DNA from: Lunularia cruciata
Taxonomy: Eukaryota; Streptophyta; Marchantiopsida; Lunulariales; Lunulariaceae
Direction: 5' to 3'
Length of the DNA stretch: 64,000 bases
Assembly: GCA_948567375.1 (NCBI GenBank)
Contig: OX419756.1
Coordinates: 70,756,333-70,820,332 of the forward strand
Shown one piece after another: positions 23,201-35,000 of the stretch (within the stretch, counting starts at the first letter, position 1; the number at the start of each line of letters is the position of its first letter). The position numbers and the translations under genes were made by a program. The notes beneath the pieces are model-generated. The model saw nothing but the letters and a program-made list of their open reading frames with translations, made no database searches and was not told the origin of the DNA.

Positions 23201-23711
23201 TACAGATTGTGCAAAATCGACAAAAGCAGTATGCTGATGCACACCGTAGGCACATGGAGTTCAATGTTGGGGATCAAGTGTGGCTATCGACAACCAACCT
23301 CACATTAGTTGGATCTCGTAAGCTCAGACCTCCTTTATTGGGCCTTTCTCGATTCTTCGTCGCATCGGCATTGTGGCCTATCACCTTGAGCTACCACCAC
23401 ACATGAAGATCCATCCAGTGTTCCATGTCTTCCTATTACACAGATATGCTCCCCGATCAGGCCAAGGTACTTCCACACAAGACATTCGACCTTGTCTGAC
23501 AGTCATTGATGGCACAGAGGAATATGAACTGGTTCGGATTCTCCAAAAGCGCATGCGTGGTACTCGCCATCCGCGGGTGGAATATCTAGTACAATGGAAA
23601 GGTTACCCTCTCTATGAAGCAACCTGGGAACCCGCTGCCAATTTGGCACATGCACCGGTGTTGGTGCAAGCATTTGAGCAACAATTGCACAACGAGGACG
23701 TTGCGTCTTAA
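20288..23711 (+). pseudogene. pol: Element C pol: protease, RT, RNase H, integrase, chromodomain
   Basis: Protease begins near 20383 (non-ATG); its catalytic DSG is DPG (codons 20434-20442). RT has the A motif (KLDLRSGY), then KTAF, stop, [20 protein letters not shown] and [10 protein letters not shown]. RNase H has LATDASSIAIGAVL and ETDHKPL. Integrase has an HHCC finger (CHDSAIAAHVG to CLLCQQNK) and all three acids (MDLV, TDRG, TERANR). The C-terminus is a chromodomain (VEYLVQWKGY, ATWEPAANL), which marks a chromovirus. In-frame stops lie at 21313, 21574, 21661 and 21694. A one-base loss at about 23342 shifts the frame before the chromodomain. Small frame changes also lie at 20288-20383, with a TAG at 20332. 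Confidence 0.9.
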
Positions 23712-23724
23712 AAGGAGGGAGGTC
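23711..23724 (+). other. Element C polypurine tract
   Basis: AAAGGAGGGAGG directly before the 3' LTR, overlapping the pol stop codon. It is the expected plus-strand primer. Confidence 0.85.
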
Positions 23725-24483
23725 TGTAATACCAAGGGTTAGCCATATGATCTAGATGTGAAATTCAGTTTGGTAACATCTAGAATGATGTTATACATGA
23801 TGGTCAAAATAGATCAGATAGAAGCATCACCAAAAGAGTACTTCTACTAATAGGGCAGAAACCGAAATAGACTTGAGAACCTTAGAACCAATAGCTAGAC
23901 ATATGATTTAAAGGTGAGAATTGGTTTGGTAACATCTGGAAGGATGTTACACATGATGGACTAAACAGATAAGAAAGAGGTATCACCAAAAGGGGACTTC
24001 TACTAATAGAGTAGGAACCGAAATATGCCTGAAATCTTTGAAGGCAATTTCGGAGGCCTAAACGGATGAATTAGGCCTCAAAAATGTGCAGATCCCCCCC
24101 CCCAACGGAGGAAAGGCTGGCCTTCCCTCCCCCTGGTTTGTCTCGTCAAGAGCTTTCCAACGGTACCTTACTCATATGATTCCGAGATTCCTACAAGAAG
24201 ATTCCCTAAAAGATTCCCTCCGGTCAAAGCGCGTTTGACCAACCAGATAGGACCTAGACCAGACAGGTCAACCATCCAAGTAAGTAATCCAAGGGTGGAG
24301 CTTGCTGACATGTCAACTATCTGTGTCCCTAATCCTATGGAGGAGCTTCCTTGGAGGAGATCCTCTTTGTCTATATAATAAAGAGAAGGTGCTCCCTTGG
24401 GGCATCGAATGTTTGAGTGTGAAATCTGTTTTTTTTTTTCTTTTTTTTTTCTCTCTCTCTTCTCTTGTCCTCGGAGTATTACA
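23725..24483 (+). repeat. Element C 3' LTR
   Basis: 759 bp. It is longer than the 5' LTR mainly because a T/C-rich microsatellite at about 24428-24465 expanded, while its C tract is shorter. It is followed by AATTA. Confidence 0.95.
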
Positions 24484-24488
24484 AATTA

Positions 24489-26205
24489 GCACATCATATG
24501 ACTTAGCTATTGTCACAATAGCCTGAGCTCTCACCATCGAGCTATTAGGCAGATGACCAAGCTAAAACTGGACAACAAGCTCCCCATGTGTGATGTAATG
24601 TGTCAAACCACCACCTAGAGATGTCTAGATCTGAAATGGACACCTCTCCACATCAATCTTCCATAACTCTAGACCGACTACTACAGCCTTCCCCAACATT
24701 AGGAGCTATGCACTAGAGTCTAATAAGACTTTGTCTGTCTAATCAGCTCTTGTGTCAAAATCCAACTTAGAGTCAATCTCCTTCCTCATTGGGACCTAAG
24801 ATATAGGTTGATATCGAGTGCCACTTTGAGTAAACCCATTGCGTACTATAGGACTAACTCCTCCGGAATCCCCAATGAACTCCGTTATGACAAAGTAATC
24901 GCAATTGCAACTGCAAACCAAAACCACAAATTGCAACCGCAAGTACCCCACCAAGTGCCAATAGCACCAAGTGCCAACACCAACTAAGCACCACCAAGTG
25001 CCAATACCCACTGAACACCACCCACTAATGTAACTCTAACAAAGATAACTACACTAAGGGAAATGACAACTTGTAACCTGCCATCACAACACACACTCTC
25101 ATGATCTGTAAGTCATCACTTCTTGCCTCACCAAAGAGAAACAAAGCTAGTCTCACTGGTCATCACTTCAGCCCACTATTGAGAGCACACCAATGCACCA
25201 ACGCTCAAAAGTCAAGGTACCTCACACAAACGTGGTGCACAAACATGAAATAAAGAATGGAGGGGGTCCAATCACAAGAAATCTAAACAAAAACACTCCA
25301 TCTCATAACAACACACGGGACTTACTCTGCCACCATTTGGCCTTTGACATAAAAGAATTCGTATCTAAGTCTTAAGTTACCAAGATCACCAAGAATGGGA
25401 TCAAACTGCCTCTCCTAGCAAAAGCTACAAGTGTATAGATAACAATGGCATTATCATTAGGACACCAGTGAGGGTAGACCAGTTGGCTAGGGCACCAGTC
25501 TAGGAACAAGAGATCTAGGGGTCAACCATGTTGCGCACAATCTAGCAGTATGAGCAAATTTTGCCAACCAATGACCAAGATCTACTCTAAACTAGCTAGC
25601 CTCATGCCAACAAGCTAACATGCTGGCCCTTCATAGCCTCTCATAGCCCTATGCCTCAAAGCCTCTCAATGCCAACATTCAGCCAAATGAGGAATTTCTT
25701 CTTGCCACTTTGAACCTCCTCCAAACTTGCAAAAGTCCTCCAAACTGGCAAAACTCCTCCAAATCTGGCCAAAATCTAACATTAACTCCAACAAAATCTG
25801 ACATAAACCCTAAATTTACTTGATCGCCAAATCCTCCACTAACTCTTCACTTGAGCTAAATTGAAAACATGAGTTTCTCCAAATCACAAATTCACAAGAA
25901 TAGCTTCCTAACTCCACCTTCATTTTTACTTTTTGATCCCAACTCGCAACAAATTGGTCATGCCTTCACCTCTTGAGCTCAAAATCACAACAACTACTCA
26001 AAAATTTCTTCTTCTTTGCTCAAAAATTGGCCAACACTTCCGCATACCGTCCGCCTTATTGCCAAATCTGCATCAAGCAATGAGCTTCTACACACCAAGA
26101 ACAAACTGAACTTCAATTGTGCTATCAATGATCCACCAAGCTTGGAGATACCACTAACACTCAAAGTTCATGCACTCAATTTCCCTTGATTTTACTTCTC
26201 TGATG
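24489..26205 (-). other. Element B 5' leader
   Basis: Right-hand continuation of B after C. It aligns in part with A 12490-13400. It carries no recognisable protein domain; C-rich strings such as AACTCCTCCAAA-CTTGCCAAAA recur between 25720 and 25790. On the minus strand just inside the terminal repeat it reads CATCAGAGAAG, a weak match to the core of the initiator-Met PBS (ATCAGAG). Confidence 0.5.
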
Positions 26206-26656
26206 TAATCAAATTGTTTACAACTCTCAAATACAATCAACTCAGATCAGTACTTGATCTATCACTCTATAAACTGCCAACAACTGGACATTGATTACAA
26301 TCAAGCCACACCCACTCTAGCTAAGAGAATCCAGGTGATGCTCATTGGCCTCTGTCCACCATAGCCAAGAACTCGAAGGCTAAACATCAAAGAAGTGAGC
26401 TCTTTGGAGTTGCACTTCAAAAGTATATCCCTTGGACTCAAGCTAGGTTTGAAATCCTAATGGTCCTATTGACGGCACACTCGATGGTGCAAATGGTGAA
26501 AAGTGACGATGGGCCACACCGTGAAGTCAATACCCTGAACACAAAATCTGACCGTTGGAAAGTAGTCTTTAAGAAACTGCTTAAATAACTCTAACTACTA
26601 TCACTAAAACTCCAATATTCAAGCAATCTAGATGTGACACTACAAATGGCATGACA
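26206..26656 (-). repeat. Element B 5' terminal repeat (single unit, no X)
   Basis: 451 bp, the same length as 13738-14188, with long matches such as ACTCTATAAACTGCCAACAA and CACACCCACTCTAGCTAAGA. Unlike the left end it has no X segment on either side; its inner neighbour is leader and its outer neighbour is the CAAT duplication. Confidence 0.8.
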
Positions 26657-26660
26657 CAAT

Positions 26661-27573
26661 TGAGACAACCTCCAACTTTTGATAACCTTGCCAACTCGAC
26701 CTTCAAATCTAGACAATCTTTACCAATTTGATGCACCTCTACTATAGTTGACTGATCATTAAATCCTTTGCATAATGTCAAATTGAGCCAAATCAAGTAG
26801 ATGGAGACTTCAAAATCTCTAATTCAAGGGGACATGTTTTCAAATCTACCTCCAATTTTGCATTGTGAGGTCAATTTGCACCAAATCTACCTTGATTTAA
26901 CCTCCTTGGGCTCAAATCAAACACCCAATGCCACAAATTGACTCAATTTTGAGAAATTTAGGCAACGCTTGCACACATTGTGTACTTCATTGTCAAATTT
27001 ACTACAAATCAAGCAAGAATTCTGCCCACAATCCACACAACTAGAAAAGAAATCAAGTAATAGCAAGCATAGATACCAACAATCCCATCAAGCTTGGAAA
27101 TACCACTAACATACACAATTTCTACACCAATTACCCCTTTACTCTCACTTCTCTGATGCAATCAATTTAGTTGAACTTGGATCATAAAATAATCCTCAAC
27201 TCAATGATGTGCTAATAATATGCAATGATTATAATCAAGTGAGACACTCTCTAGCTAAGTGATGCTCATTGGACTTTATCCATCATAACAACTCAAAGGC
27301 TCAACATCAAGAAGTGAATTCCCTAGAGTTGCACTTCAAAGGTATACTTCTTTGCTTGACCTGGATCTCCAACCCTAATGGCAAAGTTGATGGTCCATCT
27401 GATGGTGCAAATGGTGCAAGTGATGGTGTGTTGCATAGTATGATCAATAATACTAACATAAAATCTGGCAACCATTAAGTAGTCTTTGAACAACTCTTTA
27501 TATAACTTTGATTGCCGAGACTATCACTCTAGTGTCCTAGCCAACTAGCTTCAACGTTGCAAATGTTGTGATA
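26661..27573 (-). repeat. Element A 5' end: leader and terminal repeat
   Basis: 26661-27156 is A leader (second copy of the ~205-bp tandem, then unassigned). 27157-27573 is the ~417-bp repeat matching 2916-3335, with a CATCAGAGAAG-type string next to it on the minus strand as in B. No X copy is present here either. Confidence 0.65.
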
Positions 27574-30500
27574 GTGATGATTGATTATACCAAACATCAT
27601 CATCATATAATAATAATTTGGTATCATTAACACTAGTGTAAAGTCACAAAATAAATATCTTATCTTGGCTCATTATTATAGATAAAGTGTTCCTTAATTA
27701 GTTCTCAAATCAATTATTTTACTATGTAAATACCTTTCAAACAAGTCTTCCCTCCAAGTCAATATCTAAATGAGAATTTTACCTTAAATTTTGACTAACC
27801 AAATATGAACACAAGTACTTTACATCAATATTATTACTCATTATATAATTGTTCAAATTGTGTAACTAAAATTGATTCATTAATTGAATGAGCTAAATTT
27901 TCACTTTTGTCTTCATACAATAGATATGCCTTTTATTGACTTAGTACTCAATCTTATGAAATTGATGATAATGTGTTTGTGTTTTGATGATTTATTTTGA
28001 TTTTTCACTTCTCATGATCGTACTTCAATCAAAGCACTGATGTTAATTGACCTTATTAGTAAATTGCATGGAATGGTGCTTTTAACTTTTAAAGGAAGAT
28101 ATATAAAACATAATATGATATTTCATGTGAGTAGGCATCTCCAATTAATAAGCCATTGATCAAACTTGTACTAAGATTACACCCATCTAAAGTATCATAG
28201 ACCTAGTTGGCACACTGCTACTAAAGGAAAACTGGTGGTAGATAATTACTTAGAACTTTATATTTACCAATGTACATAAAATTTTACTAATTTTGCTAAT
28301 TTGCTTGCTTGTTGGACTCCTTGGTAGATTCAACTCATCAACTCTACAAATAATAGACGTTTGGTGATTATGTCATATGCTCTTTATGTTATCTGTGAAG
28401 GAAGCTAATATAGACAAATACTAAAAATAAAATCAAGTAAAAAAATGTGATATTTATAAATGTATTTGTGCAAGCTCTATGCAAAGTTATTACAAAAAGT
28501 AAGAAGGTATTTCATACTTTCAAACAAAGTTCTCCAAAACATACTTGTAGATTGAGTTCCTTCATCTAAAATGAGTACTTCTTATAACTAGTCCTTTCAT
28601 CTATAGTGACTACTGAAAATTTTTTATTTTGAGGCTAAAATCTATATTAATATAAACTAACTTGGTGGAATAAAATACTTTGTAATAAAAAATTTCTACA
28701 CTCCACATAAAATTTTAATCATTTTCCTAAGTTTATCCAAAAAACAACATTTATAAAGATAAAAATGAAAACATAACTCAGTAATTAAGACCATACTTAC
28801 TTTTCCTTATTTTTGCTCAAAATGAGGGAGAGATTGAAAAAATCTACGTATCAAATAATTACTTATGTAAATGGGTCTCCTTTTTAATATCTTTAGCCAA
28901 ATGTATATATATTATAATACATGAAGTATCTACTTTGCTCCAAAATGTCCAATAATAGTTGAGTCATGAAATTCACTCAAAACTATAAGTTATTTTTGAG
29001 AGATAGCTCCAATATTTGATACATAGCTCTAGATTTTGGAGAATGCAAATTTTTCCCTCATAACAAACCAAATTATGAAATCTTCTTGCCTTAGTTAGAC
29101 TATAATACTTCATTAATTTTTCTTTCCTCCTTTGATGCTTGTGCTAGTATTTCCTACTATTCATATCACATGAATCTTCACTTCACTTAAAATAATCTCC
29201 CTAGGTATGTTGATCAAGGCATCCACAAGCTGCACTTTCCCTTCTATATTGATTCTTCATGTTGAAGTATTACCTCCATTTAACCTACCAAATTTTTTAG
29301 TTTAAAGCTCTTTTTATCTCTCCAAATACACAAAGTGCTTTTGATTTATCTCCACATAAACTCTTTGTCTTCCAAGTGATACCTCCAATATTTGATAATC
29401 CATACAATGGCTAAGTCTTCTAGTCTTTGTTGATTGTTAGCTTTGATTCAATAAAACTAGCTTTTGAGAGATGAAAACAAGTGTGTGTCACACATCTTCC
29501 CACTCTCATCAAAGAACTCCACTTACTATTTATCCAAATAAATATCTAGTAAGCTTTGATAACACTACTCAGATCAAGTCACTAAAATCTAGGTGCATTT
29601 GCTGATGCATCTTGTAAAATAGTTTCCTTAACATTCTTGTTAAAAACACATGTCAATTTTGATGCAGATGGATATGAATCAAGCTTTATAGGCCTACTTA
29701 GATCATACAACTTGATTATAAGTGTATTTATAGATGTAATTGTTTAAGCTTGAAAGGCAACCTCTTATGCTTTACCACATTTTCAATCTTTATCCTAGCC
29801 AAAAAAGATTATAAATGCTTGTGCAAGCCTACTAAATAATTTCACCAATATACTATAGAATCTTATATGATTAAACCTATATGATGAAAATCCATAAAAT
29901 ATAGACAAGGAAGATAAAAGAAAAGAGATTGAGCAACTAGTTAAATTCAACATACTCCAAATACCAAATATGACTCAAGGATTGTCTTTTATATTTGAGA
30001 TGAGTACAAGCTTAAAAGCTTACTCCTATACCAAGTTACGAATATCTTTACATTGGTTCCTCAATACCTTACAAACCAAGTCTTAAGGGAAGTTCTCAAC
30101 TATCTTACTATCTACTCAATTTCTAGGTATCTTTTGGATATTTTTTAATGACATAATTAGATAAATTTTGGAGTATCTAGAAGTTCTAAATATCTTATGT
30201 GACAAATTTATACTGAATTAATGTGGTGATTTGATATACTATAAAGTTTTAAATATTTGAACTCTTCAATGAAAGTTGATCTTTGGGTGCATGTGATTTT
30301 CAGATCTCTTCTACCATGTCATTCATGACTTGAATATATATAGCACTCACTTTATGGCCTAATTAATAAACCTTTGATCTCAAAATCTCAAAATCTAAAG
30401 CTTATGCATTTAGCTTAGACTTTGAAAGATTTTTTCTAATATATTTTCCATTTTTCTCTAAGATTTGACTGTAGATAGAAATTTGATCTAGAAAAATGAC

Positions 30501-31504
30501 TGATTTATTCATCTATCAAACTACTAATGCAATAAGTGCATTATTGTGAGAAAATAACATCATAAGATACTTAAAATTGCCATATCTTGTGCCTTAAAAC
30601 ATTTTCATTTGCATTCTGAATTTGGTGATATCTATTTCACAAGTCAAACTCAATAAAATCTTAATATTTGAAGTTGTCATGTAAGTTATCCATTCTAGGC
30701 AATGGATACTTACTTTAGGTGGTTTGCTTATTAGGTGTATGATGGTCAATATAAATCATTATACTTCAATCCTTCTTCATAAAAAACAAGATTGAAGTGT
30801 CATATAAGTGAAGTGGATATAATTAGTTAGATGAACCATTTTCCTAATATTTCCTCCAATTAAGCTTTATATCTTCTAGTTAATTGAGAGCAAACTTGTA
30901 TGTATCTTCATAGAGTATTATACTCCTTTGCAAGGACATTGATCTTATACCTTACCTTCACCTTCCTTTTTGATGGTAGACAAGTTGATACATTTTTTTA
31001 GGAATATATCATTTTATTTTGGGTTTCACATCACTAAGTTATTCAAGAACCTCAACCTTTTTCCTAAGAATCAATCCATTCCTTAACACCATTAAGACAA
31101 ATATATATATCACACTTTCTTTATGTTTTGTATAGAAGATTTTCCTATAAAAAATAAGAGTAAGTTCTTATTATACAATCTAATTCTATTGGAGTAAATC
31201 ATCTATTTAGTTACATTATCAGTTTTTTTCCAATTCACCTTTGGATTGGAATGGAGAAAAAAAGAAATTTCTATCCAGAACAACCATTAGATTGCATCAA
31301 AACAAGCAAATGGAATAATGTGCTACTCTATCTCCTCGTTACCTCTGCCTATTGTTAAGTTCACACTTATAAACAAGGTTCTAATAGGCTTGGTTTGCAT
31401 GTTTGGCAGTTCTAATTTCTCACTCTTATCCTACTCATCCTTTCCACCTCAGCTATTAGCTTTTTGACTATCTTATTTTTCTCTACTTGATTTCCCTCCT
31501 TTTG
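27574..31504. other. AT-rich intergenic region with decayed Ty3 remnant
   Basis: Strongly AT-rich with few long frames. The only identifiable piece is a minus-strand reverse transcriptase fragment (see 30640-30890). The rest may be the remaining body of that old element or other decayed repeats. Confidence 0.5.
30640..30890 (-). pseudogene. Fragment of a Ty3-type reverse transcriptase
   Basis: Minus-strand translation across several frames gives LFFMKKD, SIMIYID and YPLPRMDNLHD in that order. These match the fingers of Ty3-type RTs (usual [27 protein letters not shown]). Stops occur every few codons. It is the oldest recognisable retroelement piece in the window. Confidence 0.55.
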
Positions 31505-32080
31505 TGTAACACTCAAAGGATAGGTGATCTAAGAGAAACACAGAATAAGAAACACATAGTTTCACACTCAAACCTATGATGCCCCAAAGGAGCACATTGA
31601 CTACATTATATAGAAAAGGGGACTACCCTGAAGGAAGCTCCACCCTTGGATCAGATACATGGATGGGTGACATGTCAATGATCTCTACCCTTAGATTAGA
31701 TGCATGCATGGGTGATATGGGTCAAACCACCTTTGATCAAAGAGAATCTTTAAGGAATCTCAAAATTGCATAGGTGAGGTACTGTTGGAAAGCTCTTGAT
31801 AAGACAAACCGCGGAGGAGGGAATGCCAACCTTTCTTCCATTGGCGGGGAGGGGAGAGAGGGGGGGCTAACTATGCATTTTTAGGCCTAATTCATCCATT
31901 TAGGTATCCAAAATTGGCTCTAAAGTTTCCAGGCTATTTTTGACTCCTACCCTATTAGTAGAACTCCTCTTTTGGTGACACCTCTATCTGATATACCTAG
32001 CCCATCATTCACAACATCCTTCCAAATATTACCAAGCCAATTTTTACCTCTAGCTAATATATCTAGCTATTGGTATTATA
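31505..32080 (-). mobile_element. Element F: solo LTR of the C family
   Basis: 576 bp flanked by a perfect 5-bp direct repeat TTTTG (31500-31504 and 32081-32085). On the minus strand it aligns with the C LTR from the outer end (TATAATACCAATAGCTAG) to TGTTACACA at the inner end, including the conserved GATGCCCCAAAGGAGCAC string. With one LTR and a complete target duplication it is a solo LTR left by recombination between the two LTRs of a former element. Confidence 0.85.
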
Positions 32081-32085
32081 TTTTG

Positions 32086-35000
32086 GTAAAAGAAATAAGG
32101 CAATAAGGTAAGGTTTCTTTTGATCTTTGTTTCCTTAATTCTCATGTTTAGCCTCATTGTTCTCCTCTTCATATTAAATTTTAACTTATGTACATTATTA
32201 AGAGTCCAAAGTTTTAGTTGTTGCCTTGGCCACACCAAATATTGTGCAAATTAGTGACATAATTTTCATAAGTATAGTATCTTATTTACTTTAACCAATG
32301 CTCATTTTAGATATTAAAATTTGAGTGGACCATTAGAAAAGAGAAAAGAGAAAGATTGATCAAGATAAACATAAAATGAAATAAAAACTGTTATTGATGC
32401 TTTGTTATTTATAAATTGATTCCTTCTAAGTAGATTTACCCATTATTTTCTTAGCCAATTTATTTAATCTCTAAGAAGAATACTTAACATTTCACAATCC
32501 AAGAAAATTACTAGGTTAGTTCCTAATTACTTTTAAGTACTAAAGTTAGTAAGTGTGTTTTAGAATTTTCTAGCAACTTCCATGCCAAATTTGGTTAGAC
32601 TTCTATGGTAAATTGCGTTTCTGTTTACACCTACATTCATAAAAGATATTCATTAGTGTTAGGTGCATCAATTTCCTCTAGCAAAGTATTCAATATTATA
32701 GTGATAGATAAAACTCAAGAACATGTATTATGAATCCCAAATCCTTTATGTTCTAAGTTTTGTGATCCTTCTTATTCCTATCCATAAAAAATCATTAGTA
32801 ACAATGAGTTATTTATTGGTTTGTGCACCAACTTTGATATATGACACATGAGCAATACTAATGAACTTAAACCTTAGCAATGAAAGCTAAGAAAATTTCT
32901 ATGAAGAAAATTTAGATATAAATATGAATATAAATATAGTTTTATTTTTTATTTATATTTCTCTTCACCAAATTTTCAATAAATCTTTGTAGCTATTATA
33001 TTACCATGGTTATTTATTCTATCCATTATTATTGGAAGATTAAAATCAAATATTTTCATCTCTAAAGATAAATATTAATTCATTCACTATGAATTGGATC
33101 TCTTTTAATAGAAATTAATTTAAATCCTTAATTTAAATTGAATTTTATTTTTATATAGTTATTTGATCTCTTTGTGTCATAATAAATTTTCATATTGGTA
33201 CTTTGTGTTATGCAATAGTATGATTGTAATACCTCTTCACTTTTTAATCTATTATAAAGATATAGAAAATAACAACAGAAATATTATTTTTAATAAATCT
33301 AATCAAAAAGTATTTAAGCAAGATCTTTTGGTCTTTTAATTCTCTTGTATATCTTTTATTATGGGATAGACCAAATTTAAAGAGGCTTCTCTTTCTATCA
33401 TTACACAAGATAGAATAGTTAAAATGCCAAAGTATAATGTTATTACTATAGTTTCTTTATTTCTTGAAAATCAAGAATATGTTAAATATTTTAGTGACCA
33501 AATTAGAGGTGCTTTTCTTTACTTTACGGGTAGAATAAAAAATAAGAATGTGACACTATACTTGCTTAAGCTTAATGGTTTGGAAACATTTTTAGGATGG
33601 TGGATGAGATACAAATCTATTTCAAGTCCATAAATATTTTTTAATTTATTATATATCTGGAATTTAAGAGAGATAAAAAATTCTTATGAATATTATTTAT
33701 TGGTCCATGAGGTAATTTAATGTGCTTCTTGCACTATATATTTGTTACTTATTTTAACTTATTGTATTGTTAAAATGCAGCAGATATTTTTCAACACCTA
33801 TGTATAAATGACTTTCTTGCTTTTATATATAGTTACATGTTGAGGAAAGTATATTTGAATTTAATAGAAAATTCATATAAATTTCTAAAATATAAAGGGT
33901 AAATATAGAATATCTTTTGAAGGTCTGAATATTGTGTTTCATATCCCAGTAAATAAATTTATTGGTAGCTTGATTACATGATAATGTTTTGAGTATTCTA
34001 TTTATCTATCCATTATATTCTATAAATATAATGCATTTTTATCCAATGAAATGCATTATTTGGCATTTTGAGAATTTTGATCTTGGTTCAATATTATTAA
34101 ATATAGATGGGTATCAACATAATTTTGCAAGCATAAGTAATATAGAGCATCTTTACATGTCATTATTGTTTTAGGAATGATATTGTCTATATAAAATTTA
34201 CAATAGATCAATATTATTCAGCATTTTATCATGTTAGAAAGATACATCGTAAAACATAGTTTATATGTATTGGTATTTTTGTGAATTTGTGAAGTGATCA
34301 CATAAGGATAAGAACAATTATAGATTCATAATTAATGGATTTAGGTAGTAAGTTTTAAATATGTTTTTTTATTCTAATATACAAATTAATAGTTAACTAA
34401 AAATTATTATTTATTACTATCTAAACTTTTCAATCTCTTTTGAATCTCATTAATCTATATATGGAACTGAAAATATGCATATTTGAAATAGTTCTCGAAT
34501 TTGTTGGAAGTGTATTGGTTATGAATACGCATGTAAAAAATTTCTATAAACTGAACTCAAAGCTAAGATGCCGCTAAGGTCTATATTTTCTTCGTTATAT
34601 GACGTGCACTCATAAGAACCAATCACATCTCTCATGCGGATTAGTTATACTGAATATAAAACGGAGACAACCCAATAAACACACTAACAAGAAGTCATAC
34701 AGTAAGTCTCACCTACTAGTTCCCATGTTGTTCAAAATAAACTTTTACTAAGTCTATTATCAATTAGTTTACTAGTCAAAAACTTAACATAAGGTCTTTT
34801 CTTCGAGTCAATATTCTCAATTACGTGAAAACTCCAAACTTAATCCTGGTGAATCAATGCTGGTTACACATCCAAATACATATCAAAATAAGACATTTGT
34901 GATAATTTTTAATACGGCACTTAAAATTTATGGAATTTTAAAAGAGTTGAAACTCTATCTCAAGTATTTAGTTGGCTCACTATCTTATGAAATGTTCTAA

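Larger units (their letters stand above)
17856..24483 (+). mobile_element. Element C: young Ty3 chromovirus, near complete
   Basis: 6,628 bp with two LTRs, a perfect 5-bp target duplication (AATTA), a tRNA-iMet-type PBS, gag, pol in the order protease, RT, RNase H, integrase, chromodomain, and a polypurine tract. Counting by eye, the LTRs differ at about 17 positions in about 735 aligned bases (roughly 2.3 percent) plus indels in a C tract and a T/C tract, so the insertion is fairly recent. Pol has four in-frame stops and a frameshift, so it is not autonomous, but integrase and RNase H read intact. It sits inside element B. Related LTRs D, E and F in this window show an active family over a long time. 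Confidence 0.95.
13633..26656 (-). mobile_element. Element B: Ty3-type retrotransposon with split-type terminal repeats
   Basis: Its ends read TGTCATGC at 13633 and GCATGACA at 26656, an 8-bp terminal inverted repeat. A direct CAAT flanks both ends (13629-13632 and 26657-26660). A 451-bp repeat occurs at 13738-14188 and 26206-26656. Minus-strand order is 5' repeat, leader, unknown ORF, RNase H, integrase, PHD finger, 3' repeats. It is interrupted at 17856-24483 by element C, giving about 6.4 kb of own sequence. The RT palm is deleted near 16624 relative to A, and numerous stops are present. Confidence 0.8.
2806..27573 (-). mobile_element. Element A: old, nested Ty3-type retrotransposon
   Basis: This is the outer shell of a nested block. 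A ~417-bp repeat unit is present at both ends (about 2916-3335 and 27157-27573), and degenerate pol domains (PHD finger, integrase tail, RNase H/RT) lie between them on the minus strand. Its right part (26661-27573) is separated from its left part by element B. It is further broken by D (4719-6318), E (11280-11871) and unidentified sequence at about 9.5-11.3 kb. The left end starts TGTCATGC, as in B. An 11-bp string TGATGATTGAT occurs in both flanks, but 9 bp from the left end, so the target duplication is uncertain (adjacent GAGA versus GTGA). Many stops and frameshifts indicate it is the oldest layer. Confidence 0.75.

Noticed and set aside
13633..26656. Element B as a true DIRS/PAT element
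   Set aside because: The end layout fits, but pol fragments resemble a DDE integrase and a short CAAT duplication is present; no tyrosine recombinase motif was found.
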